Source: Neurospora intermedia (taxonomy: Eukaryota > Ascomycota > Sordariomycetes > Sordariales > Sordariaceae). Taken from it: a stretch of 64,000 nt of DNA. Location of the stretch: positions 4,712,001-4,776,000 of the forward strand of contig BTPP01000002.1 in NCBI GenBank assembly GCA_037102815.1, given 5' to 3'. Positions 44,178-54,787 of this stretch are shown piece by piece. A model generated the notes under the pieces. It was not told where the DNA came from, ran no database searches, and saw only the letters and a program-made list of their open reading frames with translations. Each line of letters starts with the position of its first letter. The stretch's first letter is position 1. Made by a program: the position numbers and the translations under genes.

Positions 44178-46169
44178 ATGCGCGCCGCTACTCTTGCTCT
44201 TGGGGCCCTGTCCCTCGGCCTGGCCCGGGCATGGGAGTATCCTGACTGTGTAAGTGATCACTCCTCTGTATAACACTCAAACCGAGGCTTCCTCACTGAC
44301 ACGGGATATCAGGACCCTGACAACTGCTACAATGAAATGACGGACCCGCGGTTTTACGACCAGGCCAAGGAGTTTTGCCCTGGGTTTTTGGGTGGAAGCA
44401 TTGAGAATATCCCGGAGTACCTCGAGAACTGCGGCAACGATCGCAAGGCTGTGAGCTCTGCCTGCTCATGCGTCACCTATACCGCAACTCATACGACCGG
44501 GGCCCCTACTATCCAGACCAGTGTTCCTGCCGTGACGACTACGGCCTCGGACACCACGGTTGCGCCCACGACCTCTATCCCCGACATCACCCAACCGCCC
44601 TCTTCTACCGTAACGAGTGCCCCGCCCACTTCATCCACGACTACGGATGATGATTCTGATTGTGAGGATGAGCCTGAGACTTCGACGGACGTTACTGTGC
44701 TGCCCTCTTCCTCGGCAGTTAGCACCTCGGCGGCCATCACCGTTCCCCCCTCTTCCTCGGCTACTATCACCGTTCCTCCCAGCTCGGCAGTGAGCTCCGC
44801 TCCTGTCTCTTCGACCACCGATGATGAATGCAGCGACGACGAGCCCGAGACTACATCTTCGGTTGTGGTGGTTCCCTCTTCGTCCATCCCCGTTACCATC
44901 ACTTCCGCGGCCCCCGCTTCATCTACTACTTCGGCCCAGGAGTCCGGCACCACCGAGTGGACGACCAGCACCATCGTCACCACCACCACCCGCACAATCA
45001 CGCAGTGCCCTACCACCGTCACCGACTGCCCTGCTCACTCAACCACCGTAACCACCGAAACCATCACCATCGGTACCACTGTCTGCCCTGTTACTTCGAC
45101 CGCTTCCGAATCCTCGGTCCCCCCGGTTACCGTCATCCCCAGTGCAACTTCTTCGTCGGTCCCAGTTGGCATCACTTCTGCGGCCCCTGTGTCCTCGACC
45201 TCGAAGGCTCCCGTCGAATCTTCTTCTGAATCCTCCACCGAGTGGACGACCAGCACCATCATCGCCACCACCACCCGAACCATCACTCAGTGCCCCGTTA
45301 CCGTAACTGACTGCCCTGCTCACTCCACCACCGTGACCACGGAGACTATCACCATCGGCACCACCGTCTGCCCTGTGACTTCTACCGCTTCCGAATCTTC
45401 GGTCCCCGTCACCGTCACTTCTGCAGTCCCTGTACCCTCGACCTCAGTCCCCATTACTATCACTTCCGCGGCCCCTGTTTCCTCGACCTCGGCTGCTCCC
45501 GTCGAGTCTTCGTCTGAATCTTCCATCGAGTGGACGACCAGCCATATCGTCACCACTACCACTCACACTATCACCAAGTGTCCCATCACCGTCACCGACT
45601 GCCCAGCTCACTCGACCACCGTCACCACCGAGACTATCACCATTGGCACTACCGTTTGCCCTGTTGAGCCTACTTCCTCCTCGGTTCCCGTTACCATGCC
45701 CAGCTTCACCTCTTCGGCTCCTGTTACCATCCCCATCGTCACTTCCTCGGCTGCTCCCATTCCGAGCTCTAGCGCTGTGGTGGTCCCTCCTCCTGCTCCC
45801 AGCTCCAGCGCTGTGGTGGTCCCTCCTCCCGCTCCCAGCTCCAGCACCGTGGTGGTCCCTCCCGCTCCCAGCTCCAGCGCCGTGGTCGTCCCTCCTCCCG
45901 CCCCCAGCTCTAGCGCTGTGGTTGTCCCTCCTGCTCCCAGCTCCAGCGCTATCGTCAGCAGTGCCGCCCCCGTCCCCGTTCCCAGCAGCAGCACTTCTTC
46001 TGCTCCTGCCGTTTCCGCTCCTCCTCCTGCCATCAGCTCTACCATCAGCTCCATCGTTGTCGTCCCTAGCTCCAGCGCCGTCCCTACCCCACCTGTGGAG
46101 GCTGGTGCCAACGCAGCGGCGAGGAGTGGATTGCTGGGTGTTGTCGGGTTGCTGTTCGCTCTTCTTTAA
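44178..46169 (+). CDS. GPI-anchored Ser/Thr-rich cell-wall protein with tandem repeats
   Basis: Exons 44178-44249 and 44313-46169, split by a 63-nt phase-0 intron (GTAAGT to ATCAG); 642 residues. A signal peptide (MRAATLALGALSLGLARA) is followed by a Cys-bearing globular segment (about 20-75: YPDC, DNCYNEM, FCPGF, LENCGN, SACSCVTY). Long Ser/Thr/Pro stretches follow. Three copies of a roughly 95-residue module begin EWTTS (44955, 45240, 45528) and include TVTDCPAHSTTVTTETITIG and TTVCPV. A PAPSSSAVVVPP repeat (about 45780-45960) follows. The end, NAAARSGLLGVVGLLFALL, is a GPI-anchor signal. The first Cys cluster resembles small fungal surface domains such as CFEM, but the eight-Cys CFEM pattern is not complete. 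Expected role: wall structure or adhesion, heavily O-mannosylated. Confidence 0.9.
44955..45680 (+). repeat. Three coding tandem repeats of about 285-288 bp
   Basis: Units start at 44955, 45240 and 45528 (spacing 285 and 288 bp) and encode EWTTS...CPAHSTTVTTETITIGTT. The core half of each unit is nearly identical in protein; the Ser/Thr/Pro spacer varies. Confidence 0.85.
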
Positions 46170-47527
46170 GAAAGGAATGAATACCTATACATGGTACCCT
46201 AGTTAGGAACCTATGTAGGAACCCGAGAAAGGCCCGATGCGGAGGATGACGTTTTTTTTATGATTTTGGACATATGAAGGAAGGAAGGAAATGATATTAT
46301 TAGGATTTGGATCGTTGGACATATATGCACATCATATAATATGACATGACATAACACAACAAACAAAACATAACATAACATAACATGGGACAAAAAGTTA
46401 ACTTTCTTGTATTTATATTGGAAATAAAATGGTGTTTTTACTTTTTCTACTTCAATTTCTTCTCTTTTCCATTTTTTTTTTTTTTTGCCTAGGTGATCAG
46501 TGTGACAGCGTACCTTGCCCTTTCAATTGTACCTAACCACATACTGGGTATTCCACGCTCAAAACTGACTGTGACCATGATTTCAGACCCATGGCGTTTT
46601 CGACTTTTTGCTAACACAAACATTGAGTGAGTGACTCAGTCAGTCCCCAAAAAAAACCCAAGCAACATGGCATGTATGGCAACTTCCGTTCAAGTTCCCA
46701 CGTGGCAGAGCCGTCCGTCCGCCGTGTCTTGGCTTTGTCGTCACTTTTGCCTTTTAAGCCTTTTTTTGTCTTGTCTTTCATCTTTCATTTTACAACCCAC
46801 GTGTCACATGGATGGGTGGAAAGTAAGACATTCAGGGTCTTCTTTGTCTTTGTTAAACGAACGACGGAATGTCTCATATCTCGCACGGGAATCGGTGGAA
46901 GTCATGAAGGAGCAGCAGCAGCCCAACGAAAAGATGATCGACTGACCCAGATACGCGGGTTCCCTTTGTTGTTGTTGGTTGTTGGTGTTGTTGTTGTTGT
47001 TGTTGTTGGGTAAAAACCCCTGACGGATCTGTGTTATCGTGGATCTCTTATCTAGATAGGGTAGATGGTGACTCAGGAACAAAAGAACAAAGAAACAAAG
47101 GAATAAAGGAAATGAAAGAGGATGAGTAGAATCTTCGATGGAATTTCTGGAAGTTTTCTTTATGGAGGCCACGTGAAAGGCTTAAGTTGACTGGTAGATC
47201 GGTCGGGGAGTGATACAGTCAAGTGGCACCGAGGACCTTGGTCAGGATGGCATCTGGCAAATGGAGATCTGTGAGCGTCGTCTCCTAACTTTGGATTCAC
47301 ATTCATTCTCTTGATCAGTTTCGTTAGACACATTTTATCAAGCTTTGTACAGTTAAATCTAAATTCTGTATACTTTTAAGGCCCAATTGTTTTGATGATG
47401 TGATTTTTACTGGTTCAGGAAGAAGTCTTCCTTGATGTCAATTTACCTATATACGCTCGTATAGTATCACTGAATCTGTCACTATTATCCGACCTTACAC
47501 TCTACAATACCCCTGTGAAGAGCCCGT
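46170..47527. other. 1.4-kb spacer between convergent genes
   Basis: 3' regions of the wall-protein gene and the ABC transporter gene. It contains an AACATAACATAACAT-type short repeat (about 46345-46386), a T tract (about 46471-46486) and a (TTG)n stretch (about 46965-47008). No convincing gene. Confidence 0.5.
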
Positions 47528-50500
47528 CTATGACTTAGGAACCCTCCTCCCAGCCTTGACTACCCTCCCCTTGTCCAGTACAATTTCAAAGTCCGCATCT
47601 TTAACCGCCTCCACCTTGTGTGCAATCGTAATTACAGTGCTATGCCGTAACTCCATCCTCAGCAACTGGTGAATATACGTCGCTGTCTCAACGTCAATTG
47701 ACGCCGTTGCCTCGTCCATAATCACAATTGCACTCCTCCGGAGAATCGCCCTGCCTAGCCCCACCAACTGGCGCTGACCCTGACTGAGATTCTTGCCCCC
47801 GCCGTCCACTTTGGTGTCAAGCGTGAATCCGTTGTTCAGAACCGTCTTGAGGACCTGAGCCCGCTCGTCCTCACTGTGCTCATCGAGAGGGTCAAGATTA
47901 TCCCTTAGTGTACCGGCAAAGAGGACGGGATCCTGCGCTACAAAGGTTATGTGTCGACGCAGTATATGCTTGTCCACTTTGGCGATGTCAACGGAACCTA
48001 TGCGGATCTGACCGCCTGTACCTGCGTCAGGCTGGATCGTGCTAAGCAGGGCATATGCGAGCGTACTCTTGCCGGAGCCAGTCCTACCTGTCACCGCCAC
48101 AGTCGAGCCGCCGGGAATGACCAAACTCACGTCCGCCAGCACGGGGTCAAATTCGGGTGCATAGCGCAACGTCACCTTGTCGAAGACAATGTCATCGGTA
48201 CAAGAAGGCCAACCAGCTGGAGGCGGGTTGTCGGTGTTTGCTTGCTCCTGTTCGAGGCTGAGAAGTTCGATGATACGCTCAACGCTGACAAACTGCATTT
48301 GCATATCACCATAGCGACGGCACACTTGATGTGTACTCTCTACAAAGTTGGCAGCGGCAGCTAATACAAAGCCAATCATGCCGCTGGATAGTCCGTGGAT
48401 GATGGCTGTCAGGGTCAGGGCGTAGACCGAGAGGCCTGACACAAGATCGAAGCGGTATTGTAGCCAGGCCTGCAGTGACCAGTATATGTGATCCATTTTC
48501 TGAAAGTCATCGGTCGTGGCGATGATGCGATTCTGAAAATGTGGCTCGGCGCGGAAGGCACGTACCGTAGTCAAGCCTTCGAGAAGCGTGCCAAAATTCG
48601 ACATAAGCGGCGACAGGGAGACCGTCTCCAGACGACGCAAGTCCTGGGATGCAGGTAGGTAACGACCATACAAATAGACAAATAACATGGTCGTGCCAAC
48701 GCTGGGTATAATGAAGACCGGTGTTGCTGTTGCGATCACGAACATTGAGGTCATCCAGCCCAGGGAATAGAACGCTAGTGTTAACACCTGAGTCGCAATC
48801 TGCCCGTCGATCGTGCCCATGTCGGAAGTAAGACGATTCATGAGCCGTCCAACAGGTGTCACGTCGTAGAAGCGAAATGTGGCATTCGTGACGCAGCGCA
48901 TGGCCTTGGCGAAGAGGGATTTTCCAGCATTGTAGATGATAGCGATGAGGGCAAGATCCGACAGGGCTTCGAACAAAACCTGAACCAGCGCAATAATGGC
49001 CAGACAGATAAGCCAAGGTCGTACGTTCTCTTCAGGTGGAGGAAGATGTCGGCCGGGCTCAATGATGCCGTCGGCTTGAGAATCGGGGTGGGAGATAAGA
49101 ATGAGTGGTCTGTCTCCAAGCTCAGTTGACTTCCGATATTGTTCGCCCCATTCTTTCAAGAACCAGTTATAGCCGAGGTTAATCATTCGGATCAGTAAAC
49201 AGAGCGTAACCATCGTGGCCCACCATGAAAGTTTACCGGCCTTAACATATTGCCAGTAGACGGTGGCCATAACACCACCATGCACCCGGTGTTCTTCCTG
49301 AATAAACTTACCAGCCACCGTTGCCAGCTCAGCCTCTTCCTCGGACGAGGAATCCTCGGTTTTTTGACTGGTAGAAGATTCGGCGATCGGTGAGCTCTCC
49401 GGTGTGGTAGCGGCCTGTGCTTCCAGTTCCTTCTCGTGTTCCGTAATTTCCCTTCTGTTGAAAGTCTTGACTTGTCCACCAGGAACAATGTCCAGAACTT
49501 GATAGGCATATTGCTGAACAATATCAACGCGGTGAGTCACTAGTACGATCAACCGACCCGCAGTTAGTGGTGAGTTTTGGTCGGCAAAGAGATTGCGTGA
49601 GATAGTTTCGGCGGTTTGGTGGTCAAGAGCGGCGATAGGGTCATCGAGAAGGAGGATCCGACTCCTGCTGTAAACAGCCCGGGCCAGAGCCACACGAGCT
49701 CGTTGACCCCCGGAAAGCCCAGTACCATTCTCCCCAATCAGGACTCTATCTCCTCCCTTAAATTTTCTGAGATCTTCCACAAGGCAACATGCCCTGAGGA
49801 CCTGCCAGTACCGCGCCTCATCGAAAGGAGTACTGAATAAGATGTTGTCACGTATACTCATGCTTTCAAGCCATGGCATTTGGGCACAGTATCCAATCAT
49901 TTCGGCAGGGACATTCTTCTCACCAGAATGCTGGTCGAGCTCGCCCAAGATAGCTTGCAGTAATGCCGTCTTGCCAATGCCAACCTTACCACAGACCAAG
50001 GTCAAACCGGGCTCACAAACAAAGGAGATATTATCCAGCACTGTTGTATCAGAGCCTGGCCATGAGAAAGATGCATTGCGGATAGAAATTTCCAGATTGC
50101 TCTGGTGGAAGGCAGGGGTGGCTGTTTCGTCATCCTCATTGTCGTCTTTGTCTGGCTCCAACATAAAATCCTCGATGCGACGCATGGCAACCCTGGCGTT
50201 GGTCAGAGAGGTGTAGAGGGAAGGCAGGTCGCGTAGGTTGTTCTGCAACATGGTGAATAAACCAAGAGCCGGGAAGGCGATATCGACTGTTAGAGGTCTA
50301 TGCAAGATAAGCGTATATGCGGCAAATCCAACAACAGGAAACATGTAGGAGGTTATGTTGTTGATGACGTTGATGCTTCTGTCGACAACATTGCTTTTGA
50401 CGCGCTGGAACAATTCTTTCTGTCGAATTTCCATAATATGCCCAAGCCATCGATCCTGCCAATCGTACCAGCGAAGATGACGAAGTGATTCCACAAACTG

Positions 50501-52407
50501 ACTGGTGCGCTCGAGCTTGACGTCGGTAGTAGCACGACGCTTTTTCTCTACTCGTTTTAGCAAGCCCGTCATGTAATAGTTCACAGCCATGCCGACGCCG
50601 ATGACAAGGATGCCATACAATGAGGCAGACCCCAAGATCTTCCACAAAAGAACTATGGAAAAAACGACACTGAGTGGTTTGGTGATAAGCGTCGATGCCT
50701 CCCAGAATCTTTGGGCCACCTCGTACACGTCACCGCGAAGAAGGTTGAGGATTTTTCCAGTTGACGCGGGCGCCTCCTTTTCTCTTTGAGTTGGGGCCAC
50801 GGATCTGTGTTTGAAAGCCTGATACACCCCCCTGACCCAAGACCTGAGACTCCTGGGTTGAGAAGGTTCAGCGTCCTCGTTGTTGATATCCTCCAGGGTA
50901 TCATTTTCATCTCCCAACAAGGTACTGGTCTGCGAGCTTGGCATGGACACTTCCGCCGCAATAGTGAAGGCCTTCCGGCGCAATGTCTTGTCGTGAATCA
51001 TGGTGATCATTTCGCCGCGCGATCGCTCGTAGTTGCGTCGTTCATACCAGATTTTAAACACAGCAGAGTGAGCTTTCAAAACTCTTGCAATAAGGATGAA
51101 GCTGGCATAGACGACAGCTGCCCGGATGGCAGGAATTTCGGACATGAGTGCATTGAGAAGCTGCTTGAGTAAAACGGGCTCTGATAGCTCAGCCAATGTC
51201 TCGAATGTTCCGAGGCATGTTGTCAGGACGATATCAAGACCATTCGCTTTGAGCAACCTAACGAACACAGTACCAGTCAAATCTCTAAAAAGGAGGTGCA
51301 GAGTCTGGTGCTGGAAGTCGGATGCCAGAAGCCAGACGTCTTTATCATGCAACTGCCTCTTGCAGGCGGTAGATATCAAGGGCGCCATCCAAGACACAGA
51401 CATCCACTGCCAAAGGGTGACTATGTCTTCAGGGCTCCGTACACTGGACTCCGGCTTGGCGAAAGGCTTGCCAATCTTGGAGCTACTCAATAGCGGATCT
51501 CGCAGTGGCATGTTGAGCATGACAACGATGGACGTTAGAGTCACGCAACCCCCTGCGCCCCAGGTTGTAAAGCATTTCCATGTCGCTCCGATGGCATCTG
51601 GGGCAAGCGTGGTAATTGTGAGTTGGAAGAAGAGAAGCGTGGCGGCGATGATAAAGAGCGACCTTCGAACAGTTCTGGGACGATCAACGAGAATGAGTAA
51701 TGCCGACAGTACCTGCGCTGGCCGTCAGTACGGAGTCCAGAAATGACCTATGCCTGCCATCAAGGTATTGCATCTTACATTGGGGATGAGGGGCATGAGA
51801 TGTAGCTGGATTTCAGTGGGGTTTTGATGGGCCATGGCGGCACCAAATATGCTGATGAGGGCACCAGTGAGATTGAGAACCAGAAGACACAATGTCCAGC
51901 CTGTCCATATCTTCTTGCGAGAAACGGCAATTGCTCCTCGGCGCGGGAGTAGCGGAGTATCTTCGAAGCTTTCGTCGTGATTGGTGCCGGCTTCTTCCTG
52001 TTCGTGAGTTTGAAATCCAGCCTCGTCTTTCTCGGCAGTGAGGTTTCGCAGCCAAATGGGGCGCCATCGGTCGAACCGAACCAGTGCATAGTGAAGCACA
52101 AAAACCAAAAGAGAGATCCAAACAGGAATATGGCCAACGACGCCAAGACAGTGCGGTCCAAAGTTGGCGAGAGAGGGTATCTGTAGAATTGATGTTAGCG
52201 ATGAGTTTGCGGAATAGTCTTGGGTGTTACTTGAAGGCGCCGTAAGCAGAGAAGGCTCGGATACGGTATCCGCGTGTCTTTGCCCGAAGGATATGAGAAC
52301 CAGAGCAAAAACACGATGAATTATTTGCAGGTACATACCCAAAATTCCCGGCAACAACTGTAGCATGGCAATAGGCCGGCTAGACCGTATGTTGCCGTGT
52401 CTATCAT
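47528..52407 (-). CDS. ABCC-family (MRP-type) full ABC transporter
   Basis: Three exons: 52407-52339, 52180-51779 and 51712-47528; 1551 residues. Introns are 158 nt (GTATGT, GCTAAC branch site, CTACAG) and 66 nt (GTAAGA to GCGCAG), both phase 0. An N-terminal membrane region (about 1-215, TMD0-like) starts MIDTATYGLAGLLPCYSC. It is followed by TMD1, NBD1 with an unusual Walker A GKVGIGKT (about 732), signature LSGGQRARVALARA (about 824) and LLLDDP, then TMD2 and NBD2 with Walker A GRTGSGKST (about 1368), signature LSQGQRQLVGLGRA (about 1466) and IVIMDEAT. Asp in place of the catalytic Glu in NBD1 (LLLDDP) is normal for ABCC. Such pumps export conjugates, metabolites or toxins across the plasma or vacuolar membrane; the substrate cannot be told. 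No biosynthetic cluster surrounds it. Confidence 0.94.
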
Positions 52408-53680
52408 TTCGGTAAAGAGGATAGAACCCGTTTGGTAAGTTTCGAGGTTTTCTCGCGGTGAAGATAGTTGTTGTTGTTGGGTGTCGCTATGGCGGCTGCT
52501 GGACCCTTGCGTAGCCCGCCGGATAAGCACGAAAAGAATGTGAGGTCCAAAAAGGCACGTGGTAGAAAAGACTGCTACCAGTACATACGTATGTATAGTT
52601 TTGATGTGGTTGTTGGATAGTATTTCTTTTCGACATGACCACCTTCAGCATGCTATGTGATGTTGACGCATGCTAACGTTGCGTTGCCTCACGCAGGGCG
52701 AGTGCCTATTGAAATAAGCCTTATGGGGCCTGAATCATGCTGACCGATGCAGTACAATGAAGTTGGTGGTTTGAAAGTGTTCAGGCTCTAATGATGGTAA
52801 GACAGCAAGCAAACCAACCCAACACTTGCAGCAAGAGACGTAAGAGAACTTTGGGAGGCTGAAGAGAACAACGAAAGGCAAACCTCGAATTGATGATAGA
52901 AACCAAAGAAGACGAAAAGGAAGAGGACGGCAAAAACAAAACGAACCGAAGCAAGCCTGGAGAAGTGATTCGATTTGCGGGAAATAACTCCCTCCCTCTA
53001 GGCCAGTGGTCACGCCTGCCTCATAGCAACATCCATCCTAGACTACGTAGAGGCAGGTGGTCCTCGGGTGGTCCACAGATATCGAATCTCGTGAATGTGT
53101 TGTCCCCGCCTGGTGCGAGTCGAGGTGGAATTGAAGTTGTAGCCGAGACGCTAGAATCCCTACCTCGAGGTAGTCTTTGGCTCTCAGTGGCCCAGACCTT
53201 CCGCGAAGCACACGTTAGCGCGGGGCACCAGGCCCAGGCGAGGCCGGCAGTCCTTCGGGTACGTCTGCCCTGGGCTAGAGGAATCAGGCAAACCCCGTCT
53301 TGATCCGTGTGAAAGGTTTGGGGAACTGTTGAAACAGCATCCGGTTGATGCGGTTGCGGGAATAGAGAGGGTGGTGATGCATTATGATGCCGCCGTTTAA
53401 TTGCATGCTAACAGGCAACTGGCCAATAGTTGCCGGGCTTTCCGCTTCCGACCATACCTTATATAGGGGAAAGTGCACAAGCCATATCAATATTTCATCT
53501 TGTGCTGTTGTTCCCTCTCTGTAATCAGACCTGGGAGCCCTTGATGCCGCCCAGTTGAATTGTTTTCTAGGTATTTTTTTCTGAGTTTCTTTTTTAAATG
53601 AGAAAAAAGGAAAACAAAAAAGCCCCCAGGGTATAGAGCCTAAGCCAAATCCATCCAAAAACCCACACCTTATGCACCTT
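52408..53680. other. Promoter region of the ABC transporter and 3' side of the next gene
   Basis: Both neighbours are on the minus strand. There are no coding frames of note. An A/T-rich stretch (about 53570-53620) probably belongs to the 3' UTR of the membrane protein gene. Confidence 0.45.
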
Positions 53681-54787
53681 CTATGACCTTTCACCCCGGC
53701 TCTGGGACAGTGCGGTTGTCTCACCCGCCAGGTCCGCTGCCCCCCACTCCGTTCCCGAGTATCGCTGTGCAGCATCATCCGACACTCTCCATTTTGGCGA
53801 TAGCGCTTGTGTCGACATCTCCACTGGTTGGCGATCGCAACCCTGGAGCTCAGCGCGGCCCTCTTCTTTCATTTCTCTTGCTTCCTTTGGGGGTTCAGGT
53901 TCAGGCTCATCCCCAATATATACCAGCTCATATGGCGATTCCCAGTTAAAGCCGCTCTTGCGTTGAGCAGTCGGATTTGACGAGGGTCTCCATTTGGACT
54001 TGTCTGACCAATCGCCCGAGTTTTCCGAGGTATTGCCCTCCTCAAGAGCGCGCGCTTCGGCTGGAGATAATATGAGCAGCATATTGCCGTGCTGCTCCAG
54101 AATCATCAGGTGCGAGTCTTCCCCGCCGCTCTTCCTCCTATATCGCACCAACAGCATTATCAGGCTCGCCAACCCGGCCACGCCTGCCACTGTCGAGCCA
54201 GCAATGATACCCGCTTTTGCCCCGGTGGATAACCCATCATCTTTGTTCACCCTGCCATCTTCTGCCCGTGACGACTTGGCATGACTTCTGAACGTGGCCG
54301 TTTCCTCCGGTTCGGTTTTGACGGCAGCTCCCATGAGTGATGTCGATTTCATGAGAGATGTGGGCGCCGAGATACGTGTAGAGTCGGTGGTTGAGACCTT
54401 GGTTACTATTGCTTTAGTTGACCTTGCCGTACCAGTGAAGCCAGCAGCCGAATAGTACTGTTCTTCGCCAACATTCAGAGGCGTATTGTTTGCGGCACAT
54501 TTGGATTTTAACGTGCCATACACTTCGGCAAGGTCTCCCGGGTCCGACTCTGTCAAACACCTGGCCGTGCCCGTAACGAAATTTTCTCCATTGTTGCAGA
54601 AGCACGAAGTCGCCTCCGCTGGGGCTCCCGTCGCACAGTTGGATGCAGTGGATGCTTGGACCGAACAGTCATATGCATTGACCGGATAGTCCAAGAAGTC
54701 GATATTGACAGCGGCGCATGGGATGGATGTGAGAACAAGCGCAATCAGAGCTGGCGGGAGGATTGACAACCTATGCAATCCGAGCAT
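53681..54787 (-). CDS. Single-pass membrane protein with Cys-rich ectodomain
   Basis: An intronless frame of 368 residues. A signal peptide (about 1-26, ILPPALIALVLTSIPCAA) leads to a short ectodomain with six Cys in the mature part (C41, C51, C62, C64, C77, C97); SCFCN gives a CxC pair reminiscent of CFEM-like domains, though two Cys short of the eight. A Ser/Thr-rich stalk (about 115-180) follows, then a membrane helix (about 192-216, AGIIAGSTVAGVAGLASLIMLLV) with RYRRK as stop-transfer, and a cytosolic tail of about 150 residues containing a tryptophan-bearing SDKSKWRPSSN and an acidic EPEPEPPKEA patch. The layout resembles fungal surface sensors or receptor-like proteins. Ligand and pathway are unknown. 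Confidence 0.82.
   Translation of the reverse strand: MLGLHRLSILPPALIALVLTSIPCAAVNIDFLDYPVNAYDCSVQASTASNCATGAPAEATSCFCNNGENFVTGTARCLTESDPGDLAEVYGTLKSKCAANNTPLNVGEEQYYSAAGFTGTARSTKAIVTKVSTTDSTRISAPTSLMKSTSLMGAAVKTEPEETATFRSHAKSSRAEDGRVNKDDGLSTGAKAGIIAGSTVAGVAGLASLIMLLVRYRRKSGGEDSHLMILEQHGNMLLILSPAEARALEEGNTSENSGDWSDKSKWRPSSNPTAQRKSGFNWESPYELVYIGDEPEPEPPKEAREMKEEGRAELQGCDRQPVEMSTQALSPKWRVSDDAAQRYSGTEWGAADLAGETTALSQSRGERS

Noticed and set aside
45608-46111. 167-residue antisense frame over the wall protein (and similar ones at 44489-45562)
   Set aside because: Mirror of the Ser/Thr/Pro repeat sequence; the sense frame has a signal peptide and GPI signal.
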